Shown here one piece after another: positions 18,785 to 27,909 of a stretch of 64,000 nucleotides of DNA. The DNA lies in assembly GCF_019331795.1 (NCBI RefSeq), contig NZ_JAHPZL010000007.1, positions 276,597-340,596 of the forward strand. The letters are read 5' to 3'. This DNA comes from Austwickia sp. TVS 96-490-7B. Its GTDB lineage: Bacteria; Actinomycetota; Actinomycetes; Actinomycetales; Dermatophilaceae. The stretch's first letter is position 1. The number at the start of each line of letters is the position of its first letter. The translations under genes were made by a program, and so were the position numbers. Below the pieces are notes generated by a model. That model did no database searches, was not told the origin of the DNA, and saw only the letters and a list, made by a program, of their open reading frames with translations.

Positions 18785-19801
18785 ATGAGCACGATCCCTA
18801 ATCAAAGCCATGGCATGGTCGTCGCACAGACCCATGAAATTTCCTGGTACAAGCAAACCTTCGATGCATTAACGGCGAATGTGGCTGTTGCTGTGCTCGG
18901 AAAACAGCATGTCGTTGAACTCGCCTTGACCTGCTTGGCTGCACGTGGGCACTTGCTGCTTGAAGACCTTCCTGGCACGGGAAAAACCAGTTTGGCTCGC
19001 GCTTTGGCTCAGAGTGTGCAAGGTGAGCACCGGCGTATCCAGTTCACCGCCGACTTGCTTCCTGGAGATGTGACCGGGGTGTCTATTTTTGATCCGGCGC
19101 AGCAAGTATTCGAATTTCATGCGGGACCGGTGTTTGCAAATATTGTCCTGGCCGACGAGATCAACCGGGCGAGTCCCAAAACTCAATCTGCCCTGCTGGA
19201 GGCCATGGGGGAGGGCAAAGTGACCGTGGATGGCGAAACCCATCTGATCGAACCTCCGTTCATGGTGATCGCCACCCAGAACCCCATTGAGCAGGCGGGA
19301 ACTTACCGGTTGCCGGAAGCCCAACTGGACCGGTTCCTGATGAAGACCTCGGTGGGTTATCCGGATCGGGAAGCGATGCGGGAAGTTCTCAGTGGGGTTG
19401 CAGACCGAGATCGGGCCCGAACGGTCCAGCCGGTGATCACTGGCGACGTGGTGGGCCAGATGGTTGACGTGGCAGAGCGCGTCTTCGTGGCTGAGGAGAT
19501 CGTCGACTACATCACCGATCTGGCGGAAATGTCCCGAACCACCGAGCACGTACGAGTCGGGGTCTCGGTGCGTGGCGCCCTGGCCTATATCCACTGTGTC
19601 AAGGCGTGGGCGGCCTCACGCGGCCGTAACTTCGTCATTCCAGATGACGTGAAGGATCTCGCAGTGCCGGTGTTGGGACACCGTCTCTTGTTGGACGCGG
19701 AGGCTCAATTCGGTGGGGTGACGGTGGAGTCAGTGATCGATGACGTCTTCGCGCGGGTTCCGGTCCCGCATGCGGACGGGCGTGCCGTCAAGCGAGGCTG
19801 A
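18785..19801 (+). CDS. MoxR-family AAA+ ATPase
   Basis: A 338-residue AAA+ chaperone-like ATPase. Motifs are Walker A LLEDLPGTGKTSLARAL (near 60), Walker B IVLADEINRASPKTQSALLEAM, sensor 1 ATQNPIEQAGTYRLPEAQLD, and a C-terminal lid domain. MoxR proteins usually mature or insert partner proteins and are typically encoded beside DUF58 and transglutaminase-fold genes, as here. The open frame reaches back to 18710, but ATG at 18785 with GAGGAGA upstream matches the family start. It follows the giant Ig/Fn3 gene by 137 bases and is separated from the DUF58 gene by one base, so those two are coupled. Confidence 0.93.
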   Translation: MSTIPNQSHGMVVAQTHEISWYKQTFDALTANVAVAVLGKQHVVELALTCLAARGHLLLEDLPGTGKTSLARALAQSVQGEHRRIQFTADLLPGDVTGVSIFDPAQQVFEFHAGPVFANIVLADEINRASPKTQSALLEAMGEGKVTVDGETHLIEPPFMVIATQNPIEQAGTYRLPEAQLDRFLMKTSVGYPDREAMREVLSGVADRDRARTVQPVITGDVVGQMVDVAERVFVAEEIVDYITDLAEMSRTTEHVRVGVSVRGALAYIHCVKAWAASRGRNFVIPDDVKDLAVPVLGHRLLLDAEAQFGGVTVESVIDDVFARVPVPHADGRAVKRG

Positions 19802-19802
19802 T

Positions 19803-21137
19803 GTGTCACGGATGGCGTTCTTACGGCGCCGCTCAGGGCGTCCCAAAGCTCGCTCAGGGCGTGCCTGGTCGATTCAATCCTGGAGGCGTGGCGTCACCAC
19901 TGCGGTGACAACGCGGTGGATGCAGTGGCGGACCGGTCCCTACGGCGAGATGGCTGCGCGGCTGTCTGCGCCGGTCCGTCGCGTGGTGGCTCCAGTGACC
20001 GGCCTGGGATGGGGCGTCTTGGCGATCGCCTTGCTGGCGATCCACTGTTGGCGGGTCACTGGATGGACAGAGTTCCTGGCGGCTGGTCTGGCGGGATTGG
20101 TGTGCGTGGTGGCGGCATTCGTCCTGTCCTGGTGGCAAGGGCGGATGCTAGTTGAGCTGTCATTACAGGTGTCGCGGGTCACGGTGGGCGAGAGTGTCGC
20201 CGGTCAGCTGTCGGTGGAGCGTCTCGGGCGCGACGTGTTATTGCCTGCGGCGGTGGAGGTGCCGGTGGGCGAAGGGTGCGGTCGTTTCCACTTGCCAGCA
20301 GGACGTGGTGTGCGGACTGAGGACTTCACGGTGTTGACCCAACGGCGCGGGGTGATCGCGGTCGGGCCGGCTCGCTCTGTCTCGGGCGACCCGTTCGGCA
20401 TGGTCCGTCGAGAGCAGCAGTGGAGTGAGATGTTAGAGGTTTGCGTCCATCCGCGGACGGTGGATCTGCCATCGTTGGATGCTGGTCTCATCCGTGACCT
20501 GGAGGGACGATCCACGATGGACCCCTCGCCGGCGGACCTTGATTTTCACACGGTGCGGCCGTATGTGCCCGCAGATGACCGCCGTCATGTGCATTGGAAA
20601 GCGACAGCTAAATCTCGTTCGACAGGGCAGTCGGAGTCGTTGCTGGTGAAGCAGTACTACGACACTCGCCGTTCGCATTTGGGGCTGATCGTCGATATTG
20701 ACGAGAGTCATTACGGCGATGCTGACGACGTAGAGATGGCATTGGAAGTGGCGGCCTCGTTGGCGGTGCGAGCGCGTCGTGACGAACTGGATGTCACGGT
20801 GGTAGCGGGCCCGCAGGTCATCGACGCGCCGGTGGTTGGCCGTCTCCTCGACGGTTTTGCGCGCATTGAGCTAGGTCCGTCGCGGATGGTCGATGCGGTG
20901 TTGGCGTCAGTGGCATTGGCGCCGCAGCTGAGCTTGGTGGTGTTCGTGATCGGGCAGGAGTCTGATCAAGACGATTTGCGGTTGGCGTTGACGGTGCTGC
21001 CTGCGTCGGTGCGAGCAGTGGTATTGCGGGTGCACCCGCAGGTGCCCTCCGGTCCGACTGATTTTCCTGGTGCGGTGGCGATGTCGTTGGCACGGACCGC
21101 GGATCTTCCCCGATTGGTGCGAGGTGGCGGGTTGTGA
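19803..21137 (+). CDS. DUF58 (von Willebrand-like) membrane protein
   Basis: A 444-residue partner of MoxR. Two transmembrane segments around residues 60-115 (GWGVLAIALLAIHCW and LVCVVAAFVLSWW) are followed by a cytoplasmic DUF58 domain with its hallmark FHTVRPYVPADDRRHVHWKATAKS around 240, and then a vWA-like region with a DxDES-like metal site (VDIDESHYGDAD). The GTG start at 19803 lies one base after the MoxR stop, with AGCGAGG six bases upstream. The longer frame from 19740 would overlap moxR and lacks support. It overlaps the next gene by 4 bases. The biochemical role of DUF58 proteins remains unsettled. Confidence 0.9.
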   Translation: MSRMAFLRRRSGRPKARSGRAWSIQSWRRGVTTAVTTRWMQWRTGPYGEMAARLSAPVRRVVAPVTGLGWGVLAIALLAIHCWRVTGWTEFLAAGLAGLVCVVAAFVLSWWQGRMLVELSLQVSRVTVGESVAGQLSVERLGRDVLLPAAVEVPVGEGCGRFHLPAGRGVRTEDFTVLTQRRGVIAVGPARSVSGDPFGMVRREQQWSEMLEVCVHPRTVDLPSLDAGLIRDLEGRSTMDPSPADLDFHTVRPYVPADDRRHVHWKATAKSRSTGQSESLLVKQYYDTRRSHLGLIVDIDESHYGDADDVEMALEVAASLAVRARRDELDVTVVAGPQVIDAPVVGRLLDGFARIELGPSRMVDAVLASVALAPQLSLVVFVIGQESDQDDLRLALTVLPASVRAVVLRVHPQVPSGPTDFPGAVAMSLARTADLPRLVRGGGL

Positions 21138-23539
21138 CGACAGATTCCAGCGGTGTCGGTGACCTGGGTGACACCACCGAGGAGCCGGTGACGACACACG
21201 ATCGGTCCGGGTGGGTCGATGCTGCCGGTGCGGTGGTGCTGTCGTGGTGTGTGGGCATTGGGTGGTGGGGGACGTACGACGGATGGTTGCCGCTCGCTGG
21301 GTGGATGGTGGCGGTGTTATTGGGGGTAGTGATCGAGGCGGTCGCCTTGAGGGTCAGCGCGGCACGATTGGTCCGCTGGTTGGTGCGGATCGTGGGGATT
21401 CCGGTGGTTTTCCTCGGGGCGGCGCCGTTGATCGGTGGCCGTGCGTCCCATCACGGTCCGGTGGGAATGGCGGCATGGCAGGACGCTGGAACCACCGCGA
21501 TCAGGGGGTGGCGGGATCTGTTGACGACGTTGCCACCCTTGCGTAGCGATGATCCGGTGGCGGTCTTGCCGGCATTAGTGGGGTTGCTGGTGGCCTGGAC
21601 ATTGTTTGCGGTGTCCCGAGCTTCGGAACGCTCAGAGGCAGTAGTAGCCATCGTGGTGGGCGCTACTGCTGTAGTGGCTTTTCTAGGCACGGTCTCGACA
21701 CCGGGCAGCGTGCTGCGTGGCGTAGCGATTGCTGCTGGGCTGACAGCCTGGGTGGGGGCGCGCAGGGCTCGGCTGGTGGCTCGAAATCGTCATCCAGGGT
21801 GGACTCCGGTGGTGGTGGGTTCGGTGCTGTTGGGATGTGCTGCTGGAGTGGCTGCGCCGGTGGCGCATGCCATGGATGGGCAAGGGGGTGCTCGCACGAC
21901 CTTGCGGGAACGAATCACGCCGCCGGTTTCGGATCATGAGGGTGCGAGTGTCTTGGCGGGGTTCCGTCGGTTCCGCCCGGCGGGGAAAGCCTTGGCGGAT
22001 GAGACCTTGGTCACAGTGTCGGGGCTTCCTGATCAGGTGCCGGTGCGGTTGACGGTGTTGGATTGTTATTCGGGGACAGTGTGGGCCGCTTGTGGGACGT
22101 CCGGAGCGCACCGTCCTGGAGCCGGTTCATTCTGGAAGGTGGGGTCGACGGTCCCCACCCAGGTGACGGGGACAGAGGCTCAGTACCGGATGCGGATTTC
22201 TCCGGCGTACGCCGATGATCCTTACCTGAAGGGATGGGTGCCTTCGGCTGGTGCATTGACGTCGTTGTCCTTCGAAGGCGAGCGACGTGACGAGGCGATG
22301 TCCCGGACCCGAGTCAACGTAGGTACCGGCGCTGTAGTGGTGTCGGGGGGACTGCGGGCCGGGGACGAGGTCGTCGCATCGGCTCGAGTGCCCTCGCCGC
22401 ACACTCCTGACCAGTTGCCGATGGTGGGTGGGCCGTACGTTGACGGACAACAGTTGCAGGCGGTGTCGGCGTACGTGGCGCGCTGGGGTGGGTCCTCATC
22501 GGATCCGTGGCAGCGCTTGTTGGCTGCGACGAGCCATTTGAAGGACACCGGCGCCTATTCGGATGGTGATACCGGTGCGGAGCGTCCGGTTTTGCCGGGG
22601 CATGGCGTGGGTCGAGTGGAGGCCCTGCTGGGGTCGCCGGAGCCTGCCGGTGATGATGAGCAGTTCGCGGCTGCGGCGGCGTTGATGGCCAATAGTTTGG
22701 GCCTGCCGGCACGAGTGGTGGTCGGTGGCGTTCCTGATTCCGCGGGGACCTTGCGGGGGCGAGATGTGCGCGCGTGGGTTGAAGTGGCGGGGAAGGACCG
22801 CTGGGTCGAATTGTCGGCGGATCGGATCGTCCCGCCTCGGGACAAGCGTCCCCAGCCGGTCCCGAAGCAGGAGAAAGAAGGCTCGTCGGCTGCGGTGGTG
22901 CCGCCGCCGAATACATCGCGGCGACCGAGTTCTGAGGACCCGTTTGCCTACGATGCAGGTCAGGGCGGTTCTGATCGGTGGTCTTCGCCGCTGGAGCGGT
23001 TCTGGTGGAACATCCCGGTGTGGGCGCGAATCGTGATCGGGGCAACGGCTGGTCCGCCGCTGGTCTGGTTGCTGCTAGTCGCAGCGATTGCAGGGGTGAA
23101 ATCGGTACGGCGGGTCCGGCGGCGGCGTCGGACACCGGTGGCGGCGATCGAAAGCGGTTGGGAAGAGGTCGTCGACCGATTGGTTGACGCTGGTTTGCCA
23201 CGACAAATCGGGGTCAGCCGGGGTGAGACGGTTCAGGCGTCTGGGCGCGCTTCGCTGGCGTCCTTAGCGGCGGCGGCGGATGCGGCGCAGTTCGGTCCGG
23301 GTGGCGCGACAGCAGAGCAGGCTCGAGCTTTCTGGCGGGACGTTGCGGTGGCTCGGCTGGCGGTCATGCGGGAGATTCCGTGGTGGCGACGGCTGATCGT
23401 GGTCGGCAGTCTGCGTTCGCTCATTCCGTTCGGACGTTCTGGGGCGGCCTATGCGCCGTCGGATCGTCATCGCCAGGCGGTGGCGGGATCAGAGTCGCCG
23501 TTGGCTACGCCTGAGGTAGCGGTGCTGCCCTCAACCTGA
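21134..23539 (+). CDS. Membrane transglutaminase-fold protein lacking catalytic Cys and His
   Basis: An 801-residue TgpA-like protein: about six N-terminal transmembrane helices (30-230), an extracytoplasmic transglutaminase-like domain (about 430-570), one more membrane helix (near 640: WARIVIGATAGPPLVWLLLVAAIAG) and a cytoplasmic tail. In active members the core reads GDCEQFA and DxHAWVE. Here it reads GDDEQFAAAAALMANSLGLPARVVVG, with Asp508 at the Cys position, and GRDVRAWVEV, with Arg546 at the His position; only the Asp of ELSAD remains. It therefore cannot run the usual Cys-His-Asp chemistry and is probably a structural or binding protein. The GTG start overlaps the DUF58 stop (GTGA), so MoxR, DUF58 and this gene form a tight operon. 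It converges with a reverse-strand gene 1 base away. Confidence 0.88.
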   Translation: MTTDSSGVGDLGDTTEEPVTTHDRSGWVDAAGAVVLSWCVGIGWWGTYDGWLPLAGWMVAVLLGVVIEAVALRVSAARLVRWLVRIVGIPVVFLGAAPLIGGRASHHGPVGMAAWQDAGTTAIRGWRDLLTTLPPLRSDDPVAVLPALVGLLVAWTLFAVSRASERSEAVVAIVVGATAVVAFLGTVSTPGSVLRGVAIAAGLTAWVGARRARLVARNRHPGWTPVVVGSVLLGCAAGVAAPVAHAMDGQGGARTTLRERITPPVSDHEGASVLAGFRRFRPAGKALADETLVTVSGLPDQVPVRLTVLDCYSGTVWAACGTSGAHRPGAGSFWKVGSTVPTQVTGTEAQYRMRISPAYADDPYLKGWVPSAGALTSLSFEGERRDEAMSRTRVNVGTGAVVVSGGLRAGDEVVASARVPSPHTPDQLPMVGGPYVDGQQLQAVSAYVARWGGSSSDPWQRLLAATSHLKDTGAYSDGDTGAERPVLPGHGVGRVEALLGSPEPAGDDEQFAAAAALMANSLGLPARVVVGGVPDSAGTLRGRDVRAWVEVAGKDRWVELSADRIVPPRDKRPQPVPKQEKEGSSAAVVPPPNTSRRPSSEDPFAYDAGQGGSDRWSSPLERFWWNIPVWARIVIGATAGPPLVWLLLVAAIAGVKSVRRVRRRRRTPVAAIESGWEEVVDRLVDAGLPRQIGVSRGETVQASGRASLASLAAAADAAQFGPGGATAEQARAFWRDVAVARLAVMREIPWWRRLIVVGSLRSLIPFGRSGAAYAPSDRHRQAVAGSESPLATPEVAVLPST

Positions 23540-23540
23540 G

Positions 23541-23996
23541 TCAGCGTCGGCGGAACCAGCGCAGGGTGCGGCGAGGAGGGCGGCTCTGCGGAGCGTTACC
23601 GAGAAGGTCCACAGCGCCACTCGGCGGGGCGAAGGGGCTCGGCGGTGGTTGTTCGGCGCGGATGTCGCTTTCTTCTCGTCTGGCGCGACGCAGATATGCG
23701 CGGGTGAGCGCGGGATCGCTGAGGGCTTGGGAGTGACAGTGGGCGTCCAAGTCGGGCAATAATGCGGGTTCTGGGCTTGGGGGTGTTTCGGTGCGGAAAA
23801 TCGGTGCTGCAGGAAGCAGATCAGGTGTCCCGGGGGGCCGTGGGGTGTCCACGGCGGCGGTCTCGGAGACGTCGTCGTCAACCAGTTGGGCACGTAAGCG
23901 CCAGTAGTCGCCGAGCCGAATCCGTCCGTCCCGGACGAGTTCGTCAAGGTGGTCAAGGTCACGGATCGGCTCGGGCGTAGGCGCCCCGGGGATCAT
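23541..23996 (-). CDS. Hypothetical Pro-rich protein coupled to eccB
   Basis: A 151-residue hydrophilic protein without recognised family. The N-terminal ~45 residues (IRDLDHLDELVRDGRIRLGDYWRLRAQLV) look helical and resemble a short SHOCT-like oligomerisation motif. The middle is Pro-rich and the C-terminus basic (RPPRRTLRWFRRR). There is no signal peptide or membrane segment. Its ATG overlaps the eccB stop by 4 bases (ATGA), so it is co-translated with eccB and is plausibly a cytoplasmic accessory factor of the secretion system. It ends one base from the convergent transglutaminase-fold gene, with no terminator between. Confidence 0.7.
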   Translation of the reverse strand: MIPGAPTPEPIRDLDHLDELVRDGRIRLGDYWRLRAQLVDDDVSETAAVDTPRPPGTPDLLPAAPIFRTETPPSPEPALLPDLDAHCHSQALSDPALTRAYLRRARREESDIRAEQPPPSPFAPPSGAVDLLGNAPQSRPPRRTLRWFRRR

Positions 23997-25684
23997 GGGG
24001 TGGGTGTGCGACGGGGGGTCGTCGCGGCGGGCGATCCGGTGCGGGAGGCTGGTGAGGTGCCGCTCGAGCTGCCAGGGGTGGGAGCTGCTGTGGTGCTGAC
24101 CGAGCTGCTGGGAGATCCGGTGGTGCTGGGAGCCGTGGTGGTGACTGAGCTACTGGGAGACACAGCCGGTGAAGTTGCTGTGGGTGATGGGTCGGCAGGG
24201 GTGCTTCCAGCTTGGGTGGGGGCAAAACGCAAGGCAGCTCGGGGGTCAAGCGTGGGTCCCTGCGGCAACAGGTTCATCAGGTCTGAGGTGACAGGTTGGA
24301 TGCGTTGTCCCAGCCCGAGCAGGTGCAGCGTCCGGCTGTCCGGGATGGGAAATTGCATCCCGCGGTCGGTGATGAGGACTGGGTTGCCTGCGTTGGCGGT
24401 CACTCCATCCGGTCCGGGACCGACCACTAAGCCCCAGCCGGGCCGGACATAGACCCGTTGGGCCGTGGACGAGGTGCTTTTGGCTGGGACCTCTACCGGG
24501 TGCGCACCAGCTGGCATAGGCACGGTTCGTGTGGTGTAGACGGTGCGGGTCACCGCGTTGTTCTCAGTGGACCAGTCCAGACAAAGGACTGGTGCTTGAG
24601 ACGCGTCGACGAGGGCTGGCCGTACCTGTGGGAAGGCCGAGGTGTCGATCGGTTGGGGGGCGCGGGCTGCGGCAGCGACGTCGCTGGGGGGGACAGCGGG
24701 GACATCTGCGTGTTGTCCGGTGACGGCGCGGACCATGTCGGCGGTCACGGCGTTGACTTCTTGTATGCCGTTGCCGTGCACCAAGAAATACTGGTTTTTC
24801 GTGGTGGTCTGTTCGATACGGATGATGTCGCCCACAGCGAGCTGGCGCTGACCGATCGAGGTGCTTTTCCCTTGGTCCGAGATCTTGGGAGCAGTGATTT
24901 CGGAGCGTTCTGGAATGGCGTTGAGTAGGCCCAGACTGATCGGGCGCATCCGGTTCTGGTCGAGACCGAGCCCGAGGGCAAGGCGGGGGTCTTTAGGGTC
25001 GATCTTGGACCGTTGGCCACCCATCAGCAAATAGGTGGTCTTACCGTTGTCTGCGGTGACGAGGTGGGCGGTTTCCGCGGGTGGGGTGGAGGCGCCACTG
25101 GTTTCGCCAATGGCGACCGTGGTGCGTAGTGATCGGGTCGCGCCAGGAGGCCGACCGGGGTCGCTCAGGGATTCATCGCAGACGGTCCAGCGACTGTCGA
25201 GTTGGTGGGTGTCATCGGGAATCGCGCCGGGAGCGTCGGGGATTCCGAGCAGAGATCCACGGGCCATGTCTTTGATGCTTTCCGCATTGACACGTCGGAC
25301 GATCTGGCTTTGGCTGCGGACTGGCACATCACCGTCGCCGGTGTCAGCAGCGAGCATGGCCGACGCCAGGTTGGTTGCGGGGTGAAGAGTTTTGTCGCGG
25401 ACGACGTAGGGCACTCCCGAATCGGTGTCGACCAGGACCAAGGCGTCACCCACGGAGGGTGCCGGCTTGATGATCCCGTAGACGGCCATGCCAGCAAGCC
25501 CCACGGCGGCGATGAGCACTCCAATGAGCAGTGCTGTCCCGTGCCGGGGTGCGTTGAGTGTCCGACGGTAAGACTGACCGGTGGCGACGGCGTCCTTGAG
25601 ACGCTGAACGCCGAAGCGGTACGCCTGAACCTGGGTTTTGGTGCTGCGATCTGTTGCCAAGGAGCGCCCCCTATCCTTGGTCAT
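23993..25684 (-). CDS. eccB: ESX/type VII secretion core component EccB
   Basis: A 563-residue EccB, the mainly periplasmic T7SS subunit. The short cytoplasmic N-terminus (RSTKTQVQAYRFGVQRLKDAV) is followed by one transmembrane helix (ALLIGVLIAAVGLAGMAVYGII, about 48-70). A long extracytoplasmic domain follows, with conserved VDTDSGVPYVVRDKTLHPATNL, the GIPDAPG motif and two Cys (SRWTVCDES and APVLCLDW) likely forming a disulfide. The last ~70 residues are Ser/Thr/Pro-rich and probably disordered in the wall. The ATG at 25684 is given; a TTG at 25660, preceded by AGGGGG and giving a family-like MATDRSTK start, is a good alternative. It is divergent from eccE and coupled to the 151-residue hypothetical protein. 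Confidence 0.92.
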   Translation of the reverse strand: MTKDRGRSLATDRSTKTQVQAYRFGVQRLKDAVATGQSYRRTLNAPRHGTALLIGVLIAAVGLAGMAVYGIIKPAPSVGDALVLVDTDSGVPYVVRDKTLHPATNLASAMLAADTGDGDVPVRSQSQIVRRVNAESIKDMARGSLLGIPDAPGAIPDDTHQLDSRWTVCDESLSDPGRPPGATRSLRTTVAIGETSGASTPPAETAHLVTADNGKTTYLLMGGQRSKIDPKDPRLALGLGLDQNRMRPISLGLLNAIPERSEITAPKISDQGKSTSIGQRQLAVGDIIRIEQTTTKNQYFLVHGNGIQEVNAVTADMVRAVTGQHADVPAVPPSDVAAAARAPQPIDTSAFPQVRPALVDASQAPVLCLDWSTENNAVTRTVYTTRTVPMPAGAHPVEVPAKSTSSTAQRVYVRPGWGLVVGPGPDGVTANAGNPVLITDRGMQFPIPDSRTLHLLGLGQRIQPVTSDLMNLLPQGPTLDPRAALRFAPTQAGSTPADPSPTATSPAVSPSSSVTTTAPSTTGSPSSSVSTTAAPTPGSSSGTSPASRTGSPAATTPRRTPTP

Positions 25685-25761
25685 GATAGCTGGGTCGTCT
25701 CTGTGCTCCACGCTGCCTGCGGGGAGTGACCCAAAGAGACGCGAGGACGACGGGGACAGGC

Positions 25762-27159
25762 ATGGTTGAGATCGCGCCGGACGGGCGGAGCCCGCGCGCA
25801 CGACGAACGTCGGGCGCCGACATGGTGACGTGGACTGGGCCGAGGACCGGCACGTCGTACGGACAGGTCAGCGCGGGGCGTCCCGGGCCGCGTCGGCGTG
25901 AGGAAGGGCACATCCCCGAACCGGTGACAGTGCAGCCGCTGCGTCGAGGTTTGCGGTTGGGCCCGCTTCCGGTCTCGGTGATCGTGGGGATCGAACTGGT
26001 GCTTTGCGGAGGCTTATTGATCGCCTTTGCTGGGTCTTTGTGGTGGCGCTACGGCGCAGGGGCTCTGTTGGCGCTCACCGGGTTGGTGGTGATGATCAGG
26101 GTGCGGGGCAGCTCGTTGGGGGCGAGGATGGCCCATCGGGCTGCGTTCCGCAGTCGGTCACGAGTGTTGGCGGTGCCTCAAGACAGAGAGCTGCCCGAGC
26201 GGATTGCCCCCATGGCGTATGACGACGAGGACGACCTGGATCTGCCAGTGGGGGAGGACGCCGTCCCTGGGCATCTGCGGACGTTGTTCCAGGACGATCT
26301 CACGATCGTCACGGCTTTCGACCGCCCCGGTCGGGCGTTCGGGGCCTATCGGCATGCGGGGCGGTGGGGTGCGGTGGTGCGGCTGCGCGCTTTTAGTGAG
26401 GTGTATGGGCCGTCCGGGTCGATCGCACTGCCGTTGCGGGATTTGTGTCGCCGGTTGCAACACTGCGAGATCCCCTCCTTGACTGTCCGGATCGTGCAGG
26501 CTTCTTCTGGTCGTTCCCGTACGGCGATGTCGCCGCTGCTGTCCGACCTCATTGATGAACTGACCACTGACGACTTGACCGGGGCCCCTGGTTCCCATGA
26601 CCTTCTGTTGTTCCTGTCGTTCGACCCGCAGGTAGCGCATCGGGCGGTGCAGGTGCGCGGCGGAGGGGAAACCGGTGTCGCCCGGGTCTTGGCCGTGGTG
26701 CTGGACATCGTGCGGGTGATCTGCTCTGGCCGTGGGGTGGAGGTGGCTGTGCTGGATGGCGACGAGGTAGCGCACACCATTGACCGGCTATTGATGGAGC
26801 CGGTTCGGGCTGTTGAGCCGGTGACATCGTGGTCGGAAAGCTGGCGCCATGTTGCGTCTCACAAGGTGTATCACCGCACATTCACCGCGGTGGGTTGGCG
26901 AGCCGAGGCTGATCCGGGAGCGCTGGTGGGTGTACCGGCGCATGGTCTTGTCACCGCTGTCGATGTTCTCGTCCCAACGAAGGGCAACCCGGCGATTGGC
27001 CGGATTACGGTGCGAGCTACTGCTCGGAGTGAACATCAACTCGGTCAGACGGTCAGTGAAATGTTGTCGGTGGCTTCTCGTCATGGCTTGCGACTGCGAG
27101 CGATGGACGGTGACCAGATCTTCGGTCTGCGGGCCACGGCAGGGGTGGGTGCGCTGTGA
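25762..27159 (+). CDS. eccE: ESX/type VII secretion core component EccE
   Basis: A 465-residue protein assigned to EccE by topology and context: a cytoplasmic Arg-rich N-terminus, two closely spaced transmembrane helices (VSVIVGIELVLCGGLLIAFA and YGAGALLALTGLVVMIRV, about residues 72-112) and a ~350-residue soluble domain (DRPGRAFGAYRHAGRWGAVVR near 190). EccE sequences diverge strongly, so similarity alone is weak support. ATG at 25762 with GGGG seven bases upstream is preferred over GTG at 25726, whose purine stretch lies too close. The divergent eccB/eccE interval of about 80 bases holds both promoters. The gene is coupled to the following unassigned gene. Confidence 0.8.
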   Translation: MVEIAPDGRSPRARRTSGADMVTWTGPRTGTSYGQVSAGRPGPRRREEGHIPEPVTVQPLRRGLRLGPLPVSVIVGIELVLCGGLLIAFAGSLWWRYGAGALLALTGLVVMIRVRGSSLGARMAHRAAFRSRSRVLAVPQDRELPERIAPMAYDDEDDLDLPVGEDAVPGHLRTLFQDDLTIVTAFDRPGRAFGAYRHAGRWGAVVRLRAFSEVYGPSGSIALPLRDLCRRLQHCEIPSLTVRIVQASSGRSRTAMSPLLSDLIDELTTDDLTGAPGSHDLLLFLSFDPQVAHRAVQVRGGGETGVARVLAVVLDIVRVICSGRGVEVAVLDGDEVAHTIDRLLMEPVRAVEPVTSWSESWRHVASHKVYHRTFTAVGWRAEADPGALVGVPAHGLVTAVDVLVPTKGNPAIGRITVRATARSEHQLGQTVSEMLSVASRHGLRLRAMDGDQIFGLRATAGVGAL

Positions 27160-27845
27160 TGGATCAGCAGACAAGTCATCTGTCGGGGCCGTCCCTGGCG
27201 CAAGATTTCCGGCTTTCTGAACCTGTCTTGGACCGACTTGGCGCCCGAGTCTCCTCGGCGGCTCCGTTTGCGGTGACGACGTCCGGGGAGCCGGTGTCGT
27301 TGCAATTGGTGGGGCCGACTCCGACGAGGATCGCGGTGGTCGGCGCTCCATGGGTGGCTACCGCGCTGTGTCTGCGGGCTGCTGCCCTCGGTGCGGATGT
27401 GGTGGTCGTCACCAGTCGACCGGCGCCATGGGAGGTGTTGGCCGGTCAGATCGGGGGTCCGGAGCCATTCCTGCACACGTCACCGGCAGATGCGCCACCG
27501 ATCACGACGGGATTGGACGGTCCACTACTGATCGCGTTTGACCACGTTCGTGGTCATGGCGAGGCCTCGGTGAGTCGGGTGCCCTGGCACACCTCCGTGC
27601 ATATTCTGGGTAAAGCCGACCCCATGGCCCAGACGCTCCTGGATTCGGTCGATGTGGCCTTGATTGGGCGCCCTGAGCTGACGGATCTTGCTGCCACGGT
27701 GGAGACATTGCGTCTGCCCGAATCGATGGGTGGGGTCTTCGCCGGATTGCGGGATGGCGATGTGATGGCGGTCCATCGAGGTCAGGCCTATCCGGTGCAT
27801 ATCAATCTGACCCACGTGGAATACGGCCTGCTTTCAGGAAGCTGA
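27159..27845 (+). CDS. ESX-cluster protein of unknown function
   Basis: A 228-residue protein, cytoplasmic by appearance, with no signal peptide or membrane segment. The centre (TRIAVVGAPWVATALCLRAA followed by ALGADVVVVTSRPAPWEVL) looks like an alpha/beta nucleotide-fold strand-helix-strand, and the end (HINLTHVEYGLL) is beta-like. I recall similar genes next to eccE in non-mycobacterial actinobacterial ESX clusters, but know no assigned function. Its start overlaps the eccE stop (GTGATG; GTG at 27156 or ATG at 27159), implying a stoichiometric partner of EccE. It converges with mycP, with a hairpin between. Confidence 0.75.
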   Translation: MDQQTSHLSGPSLAQDFRLSEPVLDRLGARVSSAAPFAVTTSGEPVSLQLVGPTPTRIAVVGAPWVATALCLRAAALGADVVVVTSRPAPWEVLAGQIGGPEPFLHTSPADAPPITTGLDGPLLIAFDHVRGHGEASVSRVPWHTSVHILGKADPMAQTLLDSVDVALIGRPELTDLAATVETLRLPESMGGVFAGLRDGDVMAVHRGQAYPVHINLTHVEYGLLSGS

Positions 27846-27858
27846 CCGGGCCATGGGG

Positions 27859-27898
27859 CATCCCGGGGGAGAACGATCGAGAGAGTCGCCCTGGGATG
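27859..27898. terminator. Hairpin between convergent genes (eccE unit and mycP)
   Basis: Arms CATCCC (27859-27864) and GGGATG (27893-27898) are extended inward by GGG/CCC with one mismatch. It lies in the 64-base gap between two converging genes and may serve both directions. It has no U-tract and a long loop, so strength is moderate. Confidence 0.6.
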
Positions 27899-27909
27899 AA
27901 TGATGTGGG

